A stretch of DNA of 22,891 nucleotides from Chloroflexota bacterium (GCA_021788565.1 JAJYKO010000007.1:1-22891), one strand, 5' to 3'. Positions 1 through 8,461 are shown, numbered from the stretch's first letter. A program made the numbers and translations. The notes: generated from the sequence alone by a model not told the origin.

Positions 1-441
1 CTCGCGGTCGCGACGGCCTTCGACTTCCTGTTCAAGACGCCAGGCGTGGTGGTTCCTCTCTGGTATCCGTCGAGGCTGTTGGGCTCCGTCGCCGGCCTGG
101 CGCTGTTGTATGGCTCGATCATCACCATCAGCCGGAAGCTGCGGTCCGACGACAGTACCCAGTCGCGTTTCCTCTCGTCCGACTGGCTTTTCCTCGGGCT
201 GCTGTTCGTGGTTGGGCTGACCGGTTTCATCCTTGAGGTGATGGTGTACATGCCCAGCATTGGGAGCTATGGTTACGATATCTTCCTGGCGCACGTGGTG
301 CTCGCTATGGAGCTGCTGCTCCTCTTCCCGTTCACCAAGTTCGCCCACGCTCTGTACCGACCGCTGGCGTACGGCATCTACAGGTACAGGGTGCCAAGAG
401 TCAAGACCGAGGCGGCTCAGGAAGCGGGAGTCGCCGGATAG
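1..441 (+). CDS. NarI/QmoC-like membrane subunit, 3' part
   Basis: This is the C-terminal 146 residues of a gene whose start lies before the window; the frame is open from base 1. At least three hydrophobic segments are visible (around residues 23-40, 60-82 and 92-112), followed by a basic cytoplasmic tail. The stretch from the middle segment to FPFTKFAHALYRP resembles the NarI-like domain of nitrate reductase gamma subunits and of the QmoC, DsrM and HdrE membrane subunits. Histidines in the last membrane region (AHVVLA and KFAHALY) could be heme b ligands, as in that family. The usual role is quinol oxidation or quinone reduction coupled to a cytoplasmic iron-sulfur partner. The partner and the N-terminus are outside the window, so the subtype cannot be fixed. 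The stop is TAG. Confidence 0.7.
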   Translation, partial: LAVATAFDFLFKTPGVVVPLWYPSRLLGSVAGLALLYGSIITISRKLRSDDSTQSRFLSSDWLFLGLLFVVGLTGFILEVMVYMPSIGSYGYDIFLAHVVLAMELLLLFPFTKFAHALYRPLAYGIYRYRVPRVKTEAAQEAGVAG

Positions 442-560
442 AGGTAAGCAGGCGATTAGATCATGGTGGCAGAAGCGCTGCCCATTTCGGGAAGGCTGGA
501 ACGTGGTCGGGAGGGCAGGCAACGTTCCGCAGACAGAGTTGCCCATGAGAGGTGTCGACG

Positions 561-857
561 ATGATCAAGATCTCGACGGACCATGCGACCTCCTTTGCCC
601 GAACCATCGACGAAGAGCTGGCCGTGCCGGAGCAGTTCTTCGCGGCCACCAGCGAGTGGCTGAAGGCAAACCAACCGGTGCTCTCGGCGCTCAGCTATCA
701 GATGGGCTTGCGCCTGTCGGGCGATAGGGGTTGCGCCGCGGCGACACAGACCGTGGTTGGCTACGTGCTCCGTCTCCTGGAGCACGCCGAGGCCAACGAA
801 GCGCTCTCGATTCGGTTATCGGCCATGAGTGCGCCCAGCCCCGTTCGGATAAAGTGA
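561..857 (+). CDS. small hypothetical protein
   Basis: This is a 98-residue soluble protein that I do not recognise. I chose ATG 561 because GAGAGG lies about 8 bases upstream; an in-frame GTG at 552 would add three residues but overlaps that ribosome binding site. The composition is ordinary for a folded, mostly helical protein, with only two cysteines (in one GCAAAT segment near the middle) and no signal peptide or membrane segment. It lies between the NarI-like gene and the NapH-like gene on the same strand, about 120 bases after the former, so it may belong to the same redox operon. No function is proposed. Confidence 0.55.
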   Translation: MIKISTDHATSFARTIDEELAVPEQFFAATSEWLKANQPVLSALSYQMGLRLSGDRGCAAATQTVVGYVLRLLEHAEANEALSIRLSAMSAPSPVRIK

Positions 858-860
858 CTC

Positions 861-894
861 AGCAGAGCCTGGGACGGCCCGCAGCAGAGCCTGG
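861..894 (+). repeat. direct repeat, 12-mer twice
   Basis: AGCAGAGCCTGG occurs at 861-872 and again at 883-894, just after the stop of the small hypothetical gene. The second copy forms the left arm of the next hairpin. It belongs to the repeat cluster that fills most of 861-995. Confidence 0.7.
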
Positions 895-915
895 CTCAGG
901 GGTGACCCAGGCTCT
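886..915. repeat. imperfect palindromic repeat, first unit
   Basis: AGAGCCTGG at 886-894 is the exact inverse of CCAGGCTCT at 907-915. The 12-base spacer contains CAGGGGTGAC, which is close to the inverse of the spacer core (TCACCCCTG) in the hairpin at 956-995. The two are therefore probably divergent members of one short palindromic repeat family. Confidence 0.65.
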
Positions 916-955
916 ACCACTGCGAGCCCCCCGGTAGACAGCTGGCTCGGCCCAC

Positions 956-995
956 CCGGTAGAGTCGGGGTCACCCCTGCCCCCGACTCTACCGG
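956..995. repeat. perfect palindromic repeat, second unit
   Basis: CCGGTAGAGTCGGGG at 956-970 pairs perfectly with CCCCGACTCTACCGG at 981-995, leaving a 10-base loop TCACCCCTGC. A 15-bp perfect stem is far beyond chance. No T-run follows, so it is not a classical intrinsic terminator. A related copy lies 21 kb away at 21962-22012, which marks it as a dispersed REP-like element. The rest of 858-1132 shows no gene and no convincing promoter. Confidence 0.85.
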
Positions 996-1132
996 AAGTG
1001 TCTCCACAAATCCTCCACAAGTGCCCCATCAATCCTCCACCTTTCTCCTCTAGACTCCGAACTATGCGGGCCGCTTCTAACGAGCGCAAGCGGCAGGCCC
1101 TGCAAGCTCATCTACCAAATGAGGAGGTCATA

Positions 1133-2023
1133 GTGGGAGCAAAGGTAACTATTCGCCGCAAGCCCAGGGGTTGGGCACGACTGTGGAGCATCTCCTGGCT
1201 AAGGCGAGCCGTTCAACTCTACTTCGTCCTGTTCGTCGCCAAAATCGCCATTGAGAAGATGATCGCCGGTGAAGAGGCAGCTTCGGTCCCCTCGCCGGAG
1301 GCTTACAGCCCCTTTGGCGGGTTCGAGGGTTTCTACAAGTTCGTCACCACTTCCGGGCTGTTTATCGCCCACACGCACTGGTCGAACGTGGTGTTGGCAG
1401 CAGGGGTGCTGCTGATGGTTCTCGTCACCAAGTCCACCTTCTGTGGGTGGATCTGTCCGTTTGGCGCCCTCCAGGAATGGATAGGGGCCGCGGGGCGAGC
1501 CCTCGGTCTCAAGCGCTGGGTGCCGCCGCTCTGGGCCGACCGGGCGGCCAGGAATTTCAAATACGTGGTGCTCATCTGGGCTACCGTCGGCGCTGGTGTC
1601 GTCGGTGCCATGGTCTTTCGCGACGTCGATCCGTTCCATGCCCTGGTGGAGCCGCTCACCGCCGGCTTCGCAGGATCCACGGTAGTCCTGGTCGTCACGC
1701 TGTTGGCGTCAGCGGTTGTGGACCGGCCGTGGTGCAAGTACGCCTGCCCGCTTGGCGCGCTGATCGGAGTGATCGGCAGGTTCAGCCTTGTGAAGATCGA
1801 GAGGGATGCCACCAGCTGCACCAGTTGCGGGCTGTGCGACAGGAAGTGCCCCATGCAGGTTGCTGTGTCCACGTCGCATCGCATAGCTGCGACCGAGTGC
1901 AACAATTGCTTGATCTGCACAGAGGCTTGCCCCCGTGGCTCGCTGCAACCGCAGCTCGCGGGCCCGCGGCCCCGACCCGAACCGATACTGGTAGGAATTG
2001 GAGGCAAAACCGATGCGGCCTAG
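1133..2023 (+). CDS. NapH-like membrane polyferredoxin
   Basis: This is a 296-residue membrane iron-sulfur protein. I chose GTG 1133 because GAGGAGG sits 5 bases upstream; the ATG at 1064 has no ribosome binding site. About four hydrophobic segments are present. Two membrane-edge cysteine motifs of the NapH/RdxA/NosR type occur at C104-C108 (CGWICPFG) and C201-C205 (CKYACPLG). Two [4Fe-4S] ferredoxin motifs follow at C229, C232, C235, C239 (CTSCGLCDRKC) and C256, C259, C262, C266 (CNNCLICTEAC). Members of this family pass electrons between the quinone pool or other membrane carriers and redox enzymes. It overlaps the next gene by 11 bases, so the two are co-translated. The electron acceptor is unknown; no Nap or Nos catalytic subunit is in the window. 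Confidence 0.85.
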   Translation: MGAKVTIRRKPRGWARLWSISWLRRAVQLYFVLFVAKIAIEKMIAGEEAASVPSPEAYSPFGGFEGFYKFVTTSGLFIAHTHWSNVVLAAGVLLMVLVTKSTFCGWICPFGALQEWIGAAGRALGLKRWVPPLWADRAARNFKYVVLIWATVGAGVVGAMVFRDVDPFHALVEPLTAGFAGSTVVLVVTLLASAVVDRPWCKYACPLGALIGVIGRFSLVKIERDATSCTSCGLCDRKCPMQVAVSTSHRIAATECNNCLICTEACPRGSLQPQLAGPRPRPEPILVGIGGKTDAA

Positions 2024-2357
2024 GAATCTGATTTATGTTGTCATTGCTCTCGCGCTGTTCTTCCTGCCCTACGGCGTGGCCCGAGCAACCGGATACTGGT
2101 CCACCAGTGGCAAATTCGACGGGAAAGGTGCCCCCATCACCGCGACGGGTCGCGACACTGCCGAGATAAAAGGGTGGATGACCTTTGGGGAGATCTCCCA
2201 GGGCTACAACGTGAGCCTCTCGGAGATCGCGGCCGCCTTCCATCTGCCTCCTGACCAGGTGACCGCCGACAAACCCCTCAACAAGATGGAGGCAGGGGAG
2301 TTCTCGGTATCCGCCCTCCGCCAGTGGTTGGATGCCAGGAAGGCGAGCGCGCCGTAG
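2013..2357 (+). CDS. membrane-anchored companion of the NapH-like protein
   Basis: This is a 114-residue protein with an N-terminal hydrophobic segment (about residues 5-22) that may be a signal peptide or an anchor. The rest is soluble and includes a GWMTFGEISQGYNVSL segment. That segment looks like a small helical module I associate from memory with NapH-like and related iron-sulfur membrane proteins (pattern GWMTLEE..YG...EE). ATG 2013 has GGAGG 8 bases upstream and overlaps the end of the polyferredoxin gene by 11 bases. No cysteines or heme motif are seen. A role as a small accessory subunit of the upstream polyferredoxin is inferred from the overlap only. Confidence 0.65.
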   Translation: MRPRNLIYVVIALALFFLPYGVARATGYWSTSGKFDGKGAPITATGRDTAEIKGWMTFGEISQGYNVSLSEIAAAFHLPPDQVTADKPLNKMEAGEFSVSALRQWLDARKASAP

Positions 2358-2366
2358 CCCTCGGCT

Positions 2367-2394
2367 TGACATTTACTTACTAGCCAGTATGATA
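2367..2394 (+). promoter_or_regulatory. sigma-70-type promoter of the carboxylase operon
   Basis: TTGACA at 2367-2372 and TATGAT at 2389-2394 are separated by 16 bases, a strong consensus pair in GC-rich DNA. The predicted start is near 2401, giving a leader of about 210 bases before ATG 2613. The operator-like site fills the spacer. Within the leader only a short inverted repeat (GGTCGG 2509-2514 with CCGACC 2525-2530) was noticed. Confidence 0.7.
2379..2390. promoter_or_regulatory. TetR operator-like site in the carboxylase promoter
   Basis: TACTAGCCAGTA is an inverted repeat (TACT/AGTA) lying between the -35 and -10 boxes. A longer context, TTTACTTACT followed two bases later by CAGTAT, is shared with the site in the tetR promoter near 6996-7014. 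Occupancy would block RNA polymerase. Confidence 0.65.
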
Positions 2395-2612
2395 ATAAAC
2401 CTGCTTCAGGAGATTTGGCACACTACGTGTCGGTCTGTCGTCAACCGATATTCGTTCTGTGACGGTCACCACGCTCCTCGCTACCTGGATGAGATTACCC
2501 ATCGCGCGGGTCGGGGCTTTGGCACCGACCGCCGACGGCCTACTGCCGGCAAATTGCCACGTTCGACAGACCGGGCCGAGCTAGGTTCACTTTCTGAGAG
2601 GTCTCCGACGTT

Positions 2613-4160
2613 ATGGCCGGTAACTCCTTCGAGGTACTCCACAAACTCCGGCGCGAAGCAGAATTGGACGGTGGGCGGAAACGGATAGAGCAGCAGCATT
2701 CGCGCGGCAAGCTAACGGCCCGCGAACGGGTCGACCTGCTTTTGGACAAGGGATCATTCTAGGAGCTCCGGATGCTCGTTACCCACCGATCCGACGACTT
2801 CGGACTCAAGGACCACAAGTACCTTGGGGACGGCGTCGTGACCGGCTACGGAACCATCGATGGCCGGCTCGTGTACGTGTTCTCCCAGGATTTCAACGTG
2901 TTCGGCGGATCCCTCTCCGAGACGCACTCCGAGAAGATCTGCAAGATAATGGACTTGGCCATGAGGAACGGTGCGCCGGTGATCGGCTTAAACGACTCCG
3001 GCGGGGCCAGAATCCAGGAAGGCGTGGTAAGCCTCTCGGCTTACACCTAGATCTTCCGCAGGAACGTACTTGCTTCGGGCGTCGTGCCGCAAATATCGGC
3101 CATCATGGGCCCCTGCGCGGGTGGTGCTGTTTACTCTCCCGCCATTACCGATTTCATCATTATGGTCCGCGGCACTTCGCACATGTTCGTAACCGGACCG
3201 AACGTGGTGAAAACGGTGACCCATGAGGATGTATCCTTCGAGGAACTGGGCGGAGCCAGGGTGCACAGTACGGTTAGCGGCATCGCCCACTTCGCGGTCG
3301 ACTCGGAGGCTGAGTGCCTGGGCCTGGCGCAGCGGTTGCTCAGCTACCTCCCCGCTAACAACCTGGACGATCTGCCGTACGTGACTCCAACCGACTCTCC
3401 AGACCGAACCGAGCCGAAGCTAGATGAACTGGTTCCGGACGATCCTGTGAAAGCATACGATATGCACGAAGCGCTGCACCTGGTGCTCGATGACGGTGAG
3501 TTCCGGGAGGTCCATGAGGGGTTCGCGCAGAACCTGATCGTGGGGTTCGGAAGGCTAAACGGCTGGCCGGTCGGGGTCGTGGCCCAGCAGCCCTCAGTGC
3601 TTGCCGGGGTGCTGGACGTCGACGCCTCGGACAAAGGGGCCCGCTTCGCCAGGTTCTGCGACTGCGTCAACATTCCTTTCGTGAAGTTCGTAGACGTGCC
3701 CGGGTTCCTGCCTGGCATAAACCAGGAGCATGGCGGGATCATCCGGCGCGGCGCGAAGCTGCTCTACGCCTACATCAAGGCGACGGTGCCTAAAGTGTCC
3801 GTCATAACTCGGAAGGCCTACGGCGGGGCCTACACGGTGATGAGCAGCAAGGAGGCGAGGGGCGACATCAACTATGCCTGGCCCGCCGCTGAGATCGCGG
3901 TCATGGGGCCCGAGGGGGCAGTAAACATCATCTTCAAGGAGTCCATAGAGTCTTCGGACCAGCCGGAGACCACACGGAAACAGCTGGTATCGGATCACCA
4001 GGAGAAGTTCGCGAGCCCCTATGAGGCAGCGTCACGGGCCTATCTCGACGAAGTCACCGAGCCGCGGGAGACGCGCCTAAAGCTGATACGCGCGCTAGCC
4101 AGTCTGCGCCACAAGCGCGATTCGAACCCCCTCAAGAAGCACGGCAACATCCCGATGTAG
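2613..4160 (+). pseudogene. acyl-CoA carboxylase carboxyltransferase subunit (PccB-like), interrupted
   Basis: The frame covers 515 codons, the usual length of PccB-type beta subunits. These transfer CO2 from biotin to acetyl-, propionyl- or other acyl-CoA. Family segments are clear: [16 protein letters not shown] at the N-terminus, [41 protein letters not shown] near residue 166, PGFLPG and AYGGAY near residue 402, and the C-terminal KHGNIPM. Two in-frame TAG codons interrupt it. Codon 50 (2760-2762) is where relatives have Glu in GSFEEL; codon 146 (3048-3050) is where relatives have Asp before IF. No frame change is needed, so the lesions are pure nonsense codons. TAG is the normal stop of several genes here, so readthrough is unlikely. 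The start has GAGAGG 11 bases upstream. Sequencing error is possible but would need two separate substitutions. Confidence 0.85.
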
Positions 4161-4180
4161 CGATCAATCGTCAGACAACA

Positions 4181-4224
4181 GTCGTCAGCCGCGGAGAAGA
4201 GACTGATGACCGATGACTGATGAC
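4181..4224. repeat. short repeats between carboxylase genes
   Basis: ACTGATGAC occurs at 4202-4210 and 4216-4224. GTCGTCAG at 4181-4188 can pair with CTGATGAC at 4203-4210 (8 bp with one G-T pair), giving a possible hairpin in the 96-base gap between the carboxyltransferase and biotin carboxylase genes. No function is evident. Confidence 0.45.
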
Positions 4225-4256
4225 TCTAACGGCCGCCCTGCTCAGGAGATCATGAG

Positions 4257-5767
4257 TTGATCAAGAAACTGTTGGTTGCCAATCGCGGCGAGATCGCCAT
4301 TCGCATCATCAGGACCTGTCGCGACCTTGGAATCTACGTCGCGGCCGTATACAGCGATGCGGACCGGGGTGCGCTGCACGTCAGGATGGCCGACGAGGCG
4401 TACCCCATCGGCGGCGCCCCAGCAAGAGAAAGGTACCTGGACGTCGAGGCTATCGTGGGTGCGGCGAGGCGGAGCGGCGCGGATGCCATCCACCCCGGCT
4501 ACGGCTTTCTATCGGAGAACCCCGCACTACCAGAGGCGTATGCCCGGGCGGTCATAATTTTCGTCGGGCGGAGCGCCGGGGCCATGCGGAGGATCGGCGA
4601 GAAGACGAGTGCACGGACAATTGCCCGTGAAGTCGGCGTGCCAATCGTGCCGGGGACCACATCGAGCGCCAGGTCCCTCGATGAGCTCCGAGCTTCAGCC
4701 GCCCTGATAGGCTACCCTGCGCTTCTAAAGGCTGCCGCTGATGGAGGCGGCGAGGGGATGAGACCGGTGCGCTCAGAGGAACAGCTGGCAGACGCGTTTC
4801 GTGCTGCCTCCAGCGAGGCAGAGGCCGCTTTCGGCGACGGTTCGGTTTATCTCGAGAAGTTCCTGGAGCATCCGTGGCACGTGGATGTGCAAATCCTCTC
4901 CGACCACTCAGGGAATTTCCTCTGCCTAGGAGAGCCAGGCTGCAGCATCCAACGACGGCATCAGAAGCTGATCGAGGAGACCCCTTCCCCGGCGGTTGGA
5001 CCTGAGCTGCGCTCGAGACTCTTCGACGCGGCTTCGCGGGTGGCGAGGGCCGTCGCCTACGAGAACGCGGGAACGGCTGAGTTCCTGATCGATGGAGGCA
5101 ACTACTACTTCCTCGAGATGAACGCCCGGTTGCAGGTGGAGCATCCCGTTACCGAGGAGGCAACGGGGCTCGACCTCGTGAGGGAGCAGCTCAGGCTGGC
5201 CACAGGGGATACCCTGGAACACCCGGAATCACCACCGCGGGCCCTCGGGCACCCGCAGTCGAGTGCCGAATCTACGCCGAGGCCCCCTACAACCAGTTCT
5301 TGCCGTCAATCGGGAGGATATCGGTGCTTCAGCAGCCGGCGGGACCCGGTGTCAGGGTCGAAAGCGCCAGCTGCCCGGGCATGGAGGTGGGCCTCCATTA
5401 CGACCCATTGCTCGCGAAGCTGATCACCCGGGGCACTACACGCGAGGAGGCAATCCACCGGATGCGGCGGGCGCTTGCCGAGTACGTAGTGCTGGGGATT
5501 AGTCCCTCAATACCATTCCACCGTTTTGCAATGGACGATCAAGCATTCCAGGAAGGCTCTTACGACACGAGCTTCATCGATCGATAGGTAGAATCGCCAC
5601 CTCGCCACGAGAACCTGATGCCAATCGCGGCCGCGGCCGCCGCGTACCTTGAATCGCTGCGTAGCGGGCAGCGGCAGGGCGAGCAAGCGCTTGGCGGCCC
5701 ACCACATAACGGCGCGGTCAGCATATGGGGTATGATGGGCCGGAGAGCGGTTACGAGGTGGGAATGA
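4257..5767 (+). pseudogene. biotin carboxylase subunit, frameshifted and interrupted
   Basis: TTG 4257 follows AGGAG at a 9-base spacing and starts the typical N-terminus MIKKLLVANRGEIAIRI. The ATP-grasp biotin carboxylase fold is recognisable: HPGYGFLSENP, IGYPALLKAA, CSIQRRHQKLIEE and EMNARLQVEHPVTE. Near 5248-5262 the frame shifts: after GLDLV and LATGDTLE the expected VECRIYAEAP continues two bases out of register. An in-frame TAG follows at 5585-5587. Beyond it the same frame stays open to a TGA at 5765-5767, encoding an Ala-rich tail ending WGMMGRR that is typical of split biotin carboxylases. The stop overlaps the next ATG as ATGA. The glycine-rich ATP loop reads DGGGEGMR instead of the usual GGGGKGMR or GGGGRGMR, which also suggests relaxed selection. 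Confidence 0.85.
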
Positions 5768-6268
5768 AGTACTGGGTAAACATCGAGGAGAAGCGCTTCC
5801 AGGTCGAAGTACGCGAGACCGAGGCACAGACGACGGTGGTCGTCGACGGTCGCGAGATGGTCCTGGCGATGGAGCAAGGCGGGACGGGCATACACATCGT
5901 GCTGATTGACGGACCGCCATACGGGTTTGGCCTCGACTCGCGGAAAGAATGGATACAGTTTGGTGCTTCGCGGGGTCCTGTTCGACGTGCAGGTCGAGAA
6001 CGAGAGACAGCACCGACTGTCTTCGATAGATGCGGTGAAGCCGGGGACTGAGGGACACGCTACCCTCCGGGCTCCCATGCCGGGGTTGGTGGCTCACGTC
6101 GACGTGGGCGAGAGCGAAGAGGTGGAGCGGGGCCAGCGACCGTTGGTCCTAGAGGCAATGAAGATGGAAGATGACATCAGGGCGCCCCGGCCTGGTCGCG
6201 TGGAGAGGGTGCTCGCCATCAAAGGCACGATTGTTGAGCAGGGGCAACCGCTGGTCGCGCTTGAATAG
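5764..6268 (+). pseudogene. biotin carboxyl carrier protein, frameshifted
   Basis: The gene begins at ATG 5764 after GAGGTGGG and overlaps the biotin carboxylase stop as ATGA. The first part (MKYWVNIEEKRFQVEV) and the second part (YSLVLRGVLFDVQVE, then the biotinyl domain) lie in frames offset by one base. Removing one A from the run at 5944-5946 joins them smoothly as SRKNGYSLVLRG, so a +1 insertion is likely. The intact version would have 167 residues, normal for a carrier with an N-terminal extension. The biotin acceptor Lys is codon 6161-6163 in EAMKMEDD, and the C-terminal GTIVEQGQPLVALE is complete. The stop is TAG at 6266-6268, only 15 bases from the convergent tetR stop. Confidence 0.85.
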
Positions 6269-6283
6269 CGGGGATCTTGGCGC

Positions 6284-6946
6284 TCAGGCCTCGACCAGAC
6301 CGCGAGCCGCGTGCAGGGTGGTCAGTGGAGTCGGTGCAAGCGCCTTGAGCCCGTTGTCGAGGAGGCCCCCAAGGGCCAGGTCGGCGAAACTCGCGCTTAT
6401 GGCCTCCTTGCTCAGTCTCCCATCAGGCCTGTACCAATGGGGCACGTAGTTTACGAAGCCAAGAATATAGAAGCTTGCCAGGGCCGCATCGCAGTCGACG
6501 AATATGCCCTGGTCGATCCCTTCCTGGATTACTCGGCGGAACATCCTGTCGTACGTGTCACGCTTGCGGACGATTTTCGCCCGCGCCTTGCCCGTGAGGT
6601 CGAACTCCTCATGCAGGAGGGCAGATACCCCTGACATCTCTGCGACGGCCGTATCGATATGACTGATGATCATCTTGCGCAGCTTCTCATCGGGGGAATC
6701 CTTGGTCTTCAGAATCGCGGCTGCGCGTTCTGTGAACAGCCCGATGGTCCAGTCATGAAGCTGGTATAGGATGTCATGCTTGCTGGGAAAGTAGTAGTAT
6801 ATGGCCGGCTTAGTCATACTCAGGCTTTTCGCGATGTCCTCAACGGTGGTCGCGTGATAGCCATTCTTGACGAACAGTTCGGCCGCCTTCTCCAGAAGTC
6901 GGTGCCTTTGGGCATTGGTTCTCTCCAGCGATTTTGTTCTTGGCAT
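6284..6946 (-). CDS. TetR-family regulator, acyl-CoA-responsive (KstR2-like) type
   Basis: This is a 220-residue TetR repressor. The N-terminal helix-turn-helix is canonical (AAELFVKNGYHATTVEDIA, MTKPAIYYYFPSKHDIL). The C-terminal ligand domain ends in HWYRPDGRLSKEAISASFADLALGGL, a pattern seen in KstR2-like regulators that sense acyl-CoA esters. ATG 6946 lies 10 bases from GAGG; TTG 6952 (two residues more) is an alternative with a 4-base spacing. The gene is intact although the neighbouring carboxylase genes are broken. It has its own promoter with an overlapping palindrome, so autorepression is likely, and a similar palindrome lies in the carboxylase promoter. The ligand is unknown; an acyl-CoA is an inference from family and context. 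Confidence 0.85.
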   Translation of the reverse strand: MPRTKSLERTNAQRHRLLEKAAELFVKNGYHATTVEDIAKSLSMTKPAIYYYFPSKHDILYQLHDWTIGLFTERAAAILKTKDSPDEKLRKMIISHIDTAVAEMSGVSALLHEEFDLTGKARAKIVRKRDTYDRMFRRVIQEGIDQGIFVDCDAALASFYILGFVNYVPHWYRPDGRLSKEAISASFADLALGGLLDNGLKALAPTPLTTLHAARGLVEA

Positions 6947-7001
6947 TCCCAAGGCACCTCACACACAGGATCTTCCGGCCTCATGTTGACCGACGTTTAC
7001 T

Positions 7002-7013
7002 TACTGGACAGTA
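7002..7013. promoter_or_regulatory. TetR operator in the tetR promoter
   Basis: TACTGGACAGTA is an inverted repeat with perfect 5-bp half-sites (TACTG/CAGTA) around a 2-base centre. It overlaps the -10 box of the tetR promoter and lies about 50 bases before the divergent CoA ligase gene, so it may control both directions. Left-flank sequence TTTACT is also shared with the carboxylase site. Confidence 0.75.
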
Positions 7014-7038
7014 TAAGACTCAAGTTTGCGGCTGTCAA
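7010..7038 (-). promoter_or_regulatory. sigma-70-type promoter of tetR
   Basis: On the minus strand TTGACA (7038-7033) and TATACT (7015-7010) are separated by exactly 17 bases. The predicted start lies near 7003, giving a leader of roughly 57 bases. The operator palindrome overlaps the -10 box. Confidence 0.75.
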
Positions 7039-7065
7039 TGGCCGCTCTCCCTACGAAGGAGCCGA

Positions 7066-8454
7066 ATGAAGTGTTCCCGTTTCGAGCATGATCTCCTCGC
7101 GGGGCTGGCCGGTACCACCCCGAGGCCGCGGTGTGATCAGGCCGGTCCGCGCGCGACAACGGATCAATTCGGCAGGGCGGATCTGGCAGCATACCAGCTC
7201 GCCGAGCTACGAAAGACAATCTCGCGCGCATATGCCCGAGCTCCATTCTACCGCGGTCGACGCACCTCGGCGGACCAGATGCCTTGGGCTCCGGGGTCGC
7301 TTCGGGATCTTGCCCGGCTTCCGCTCACTGAGCCGCGAGACCTGGCCAGCGCCCCTTACGCATTCGCCTGTGTTTCGCAGGCTGCGATAGCCCGCGCGAT
7401 AACGTTCACCAGCTCAGGGACCACAGGGCCGCAGAAGCGGGTGTTCTTTTCCGATGCTGACCTGCGGCGAATGACAGATTTCATGGCCGTGGGCATGCGC
7501 ACGGTAGCCGCACCCGGGGATGTAGTACAGATAATCCTCCCTGCGGGACCGCCCAACAGTCAGGCCGACCTGTTGTCCAAAGGGGTCTTGAAGATGGGTG
7601 GCGTGCCGGTCGTGACGGGCACAGCACCTACGGTTTCTCAGCTTGAGGCGATCGAGAAATTCCACCCCGCTGTGATCTTTGGATCCACGGGACGCATTTA
7701 TCGACTGACTAAAGAGGCAGAGCAGCTCTGTCAGACGGCCAAGCTCGGCGTTCGATGCGTGTTCGTCACCTCAGAGTATTTGTCGCCCTCCATGCGGGAG
7801 TACATCCGGGAAGCCTGGGGCGCAGAGGTCATTTCCCACTACGGGATGACGGAAATGGGCCTCGGCGTGGCTGTGGAATGCGGACAAGGAGATGGCTACC
7901 ACTTCAACGAACTTGATTTGATCGTGGAAGTAATTGATCCCGAGTCGGGAGCCGTGCTCGGAGATGGCGCGGAGGGCGAACTCGTTTTCACCACCCTCCA
8001 CAGGGAAGCCATGCCGATGCTGCGCTATCGAACGCACGATGTCGCGACGGTCTGGACCGCGCCTTGTGGATGTGGTGCAACTGTCTTGAAGAAGATCGGC
8101 CCGATCTTCAAACGAACTGAAGGTATCCTCCGGCTCAACGGGATTGAGCTTTACCCATCACTTCTAGACGACGCTATTTTCCGAGTGCCAGAGGTCGTCG
8201 ATTGGCGAGCCTCGCTCGTCGGGACACAATGCCCAAAGACACTTCACATTCAGGTGGAACTTTTGGACAGCGCGTGGACAAAGGAGACGGGAATCGACAA
8301 GGCCGTGCTTCAGGTAGACAGTGTCAGGGATGCCGTGGAATCCGGCGAGCTTAGACTGGCCATCGAGTCGTTGCCAGGCGGGAGCCTCGTTCGGACCAGT
8401 CGGGCGAAGAAACTGATCGCGCAGCTACCTGGGGCCGGAGACATGGAACGGTGA
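7066..8454 (+). CDS. PaaK-like AMP-dependent CoA ligase (DVU_1553-type)
   Basis: This is a 462-residue adenylate-forming enzyme of the phenylacetate-CoA ligase superfamily. It would make an acyl-AMP and then an acyl-CoA in the cytoplasm. The phosphate-binding loop TFTSSGTTGPQKR is near residue 113. HYGMTEMG (the A5-type motif) follows, then YRTHDVATVW and a CGCG segment matching the cysteine-containing turn of PaaK proteins. ATG 7066 has AAGGAG 4 bases upstream; the open frame upstream of it overlaps the tetR promoter and is not believed. The gene is followed 7 bases later by the TrsS-type radical SAM gene. From memory, the same pairing occurs in the Desulfovibrio vulgaris DVU1551-1558 cluster, whose ligase has this shortened form. 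The substrate is unknown. Confidence 0.8.
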   Translation: MKCSRFEHDLLAGLAGTTPRPRCDQAGPRATTDQFGRADLAAYQLAELRKTISRAYARAPFYRGRRTSADQMPWAPGSLRDLARLPLTEPRDLASAPYAFACVSQAAIARAITFTSSGTTGPQKRVFFSDADLRRMTDFMAVGMRTVAAPGDVVQIILPAGPPNSQADLLSKGVLKMGGVPVVTGTAPTVSQLEAIEKFHPAVIFGSTGRIYRLTKEAEQLCQTAKLGVRCVFVTSEYLSPSMREYIREAWGAEVISHYGMTEMGLGVAVECGQGDGYHFNELDLIVEVIDPESGAVLGDGAEGELVFTTLHREAMPMLRYRTHDVATVWTAPCGCGATVLKKIGPIFKRTEGILRLNGIELYPSLLDDAIFRVPEVVDWRASLVGTQCPKTLHIQVELLDSAWTKETGIDKAVLQVDSVRDAVESGELRLAIESLPGGSLVRTSRAKKLIAQLPGAGDMER

Positions 8455-8461
8455 GCGCGCG

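Noticed and set aside
498..528. Inverted repeat GGAACGT/ACGTTCC with a 17-base spacer
   Set aside because: Seven-base arms at this distance are expected by chance and no promoter was found next to it.
1333..2007. 224-codon minus-strand open frame over the polyferredoxin gene
   Set aside because: The plus strand has the four cysteine motifs of a real protein; this frame is its shadow.
6986..7017. Plus-strand promoter TTGACC...TATAAG for the PaaK-like ligase
   Set aside because: The spacer is 20 bases, too long for a standard promoter; the hexamers may be incidental to the operator.
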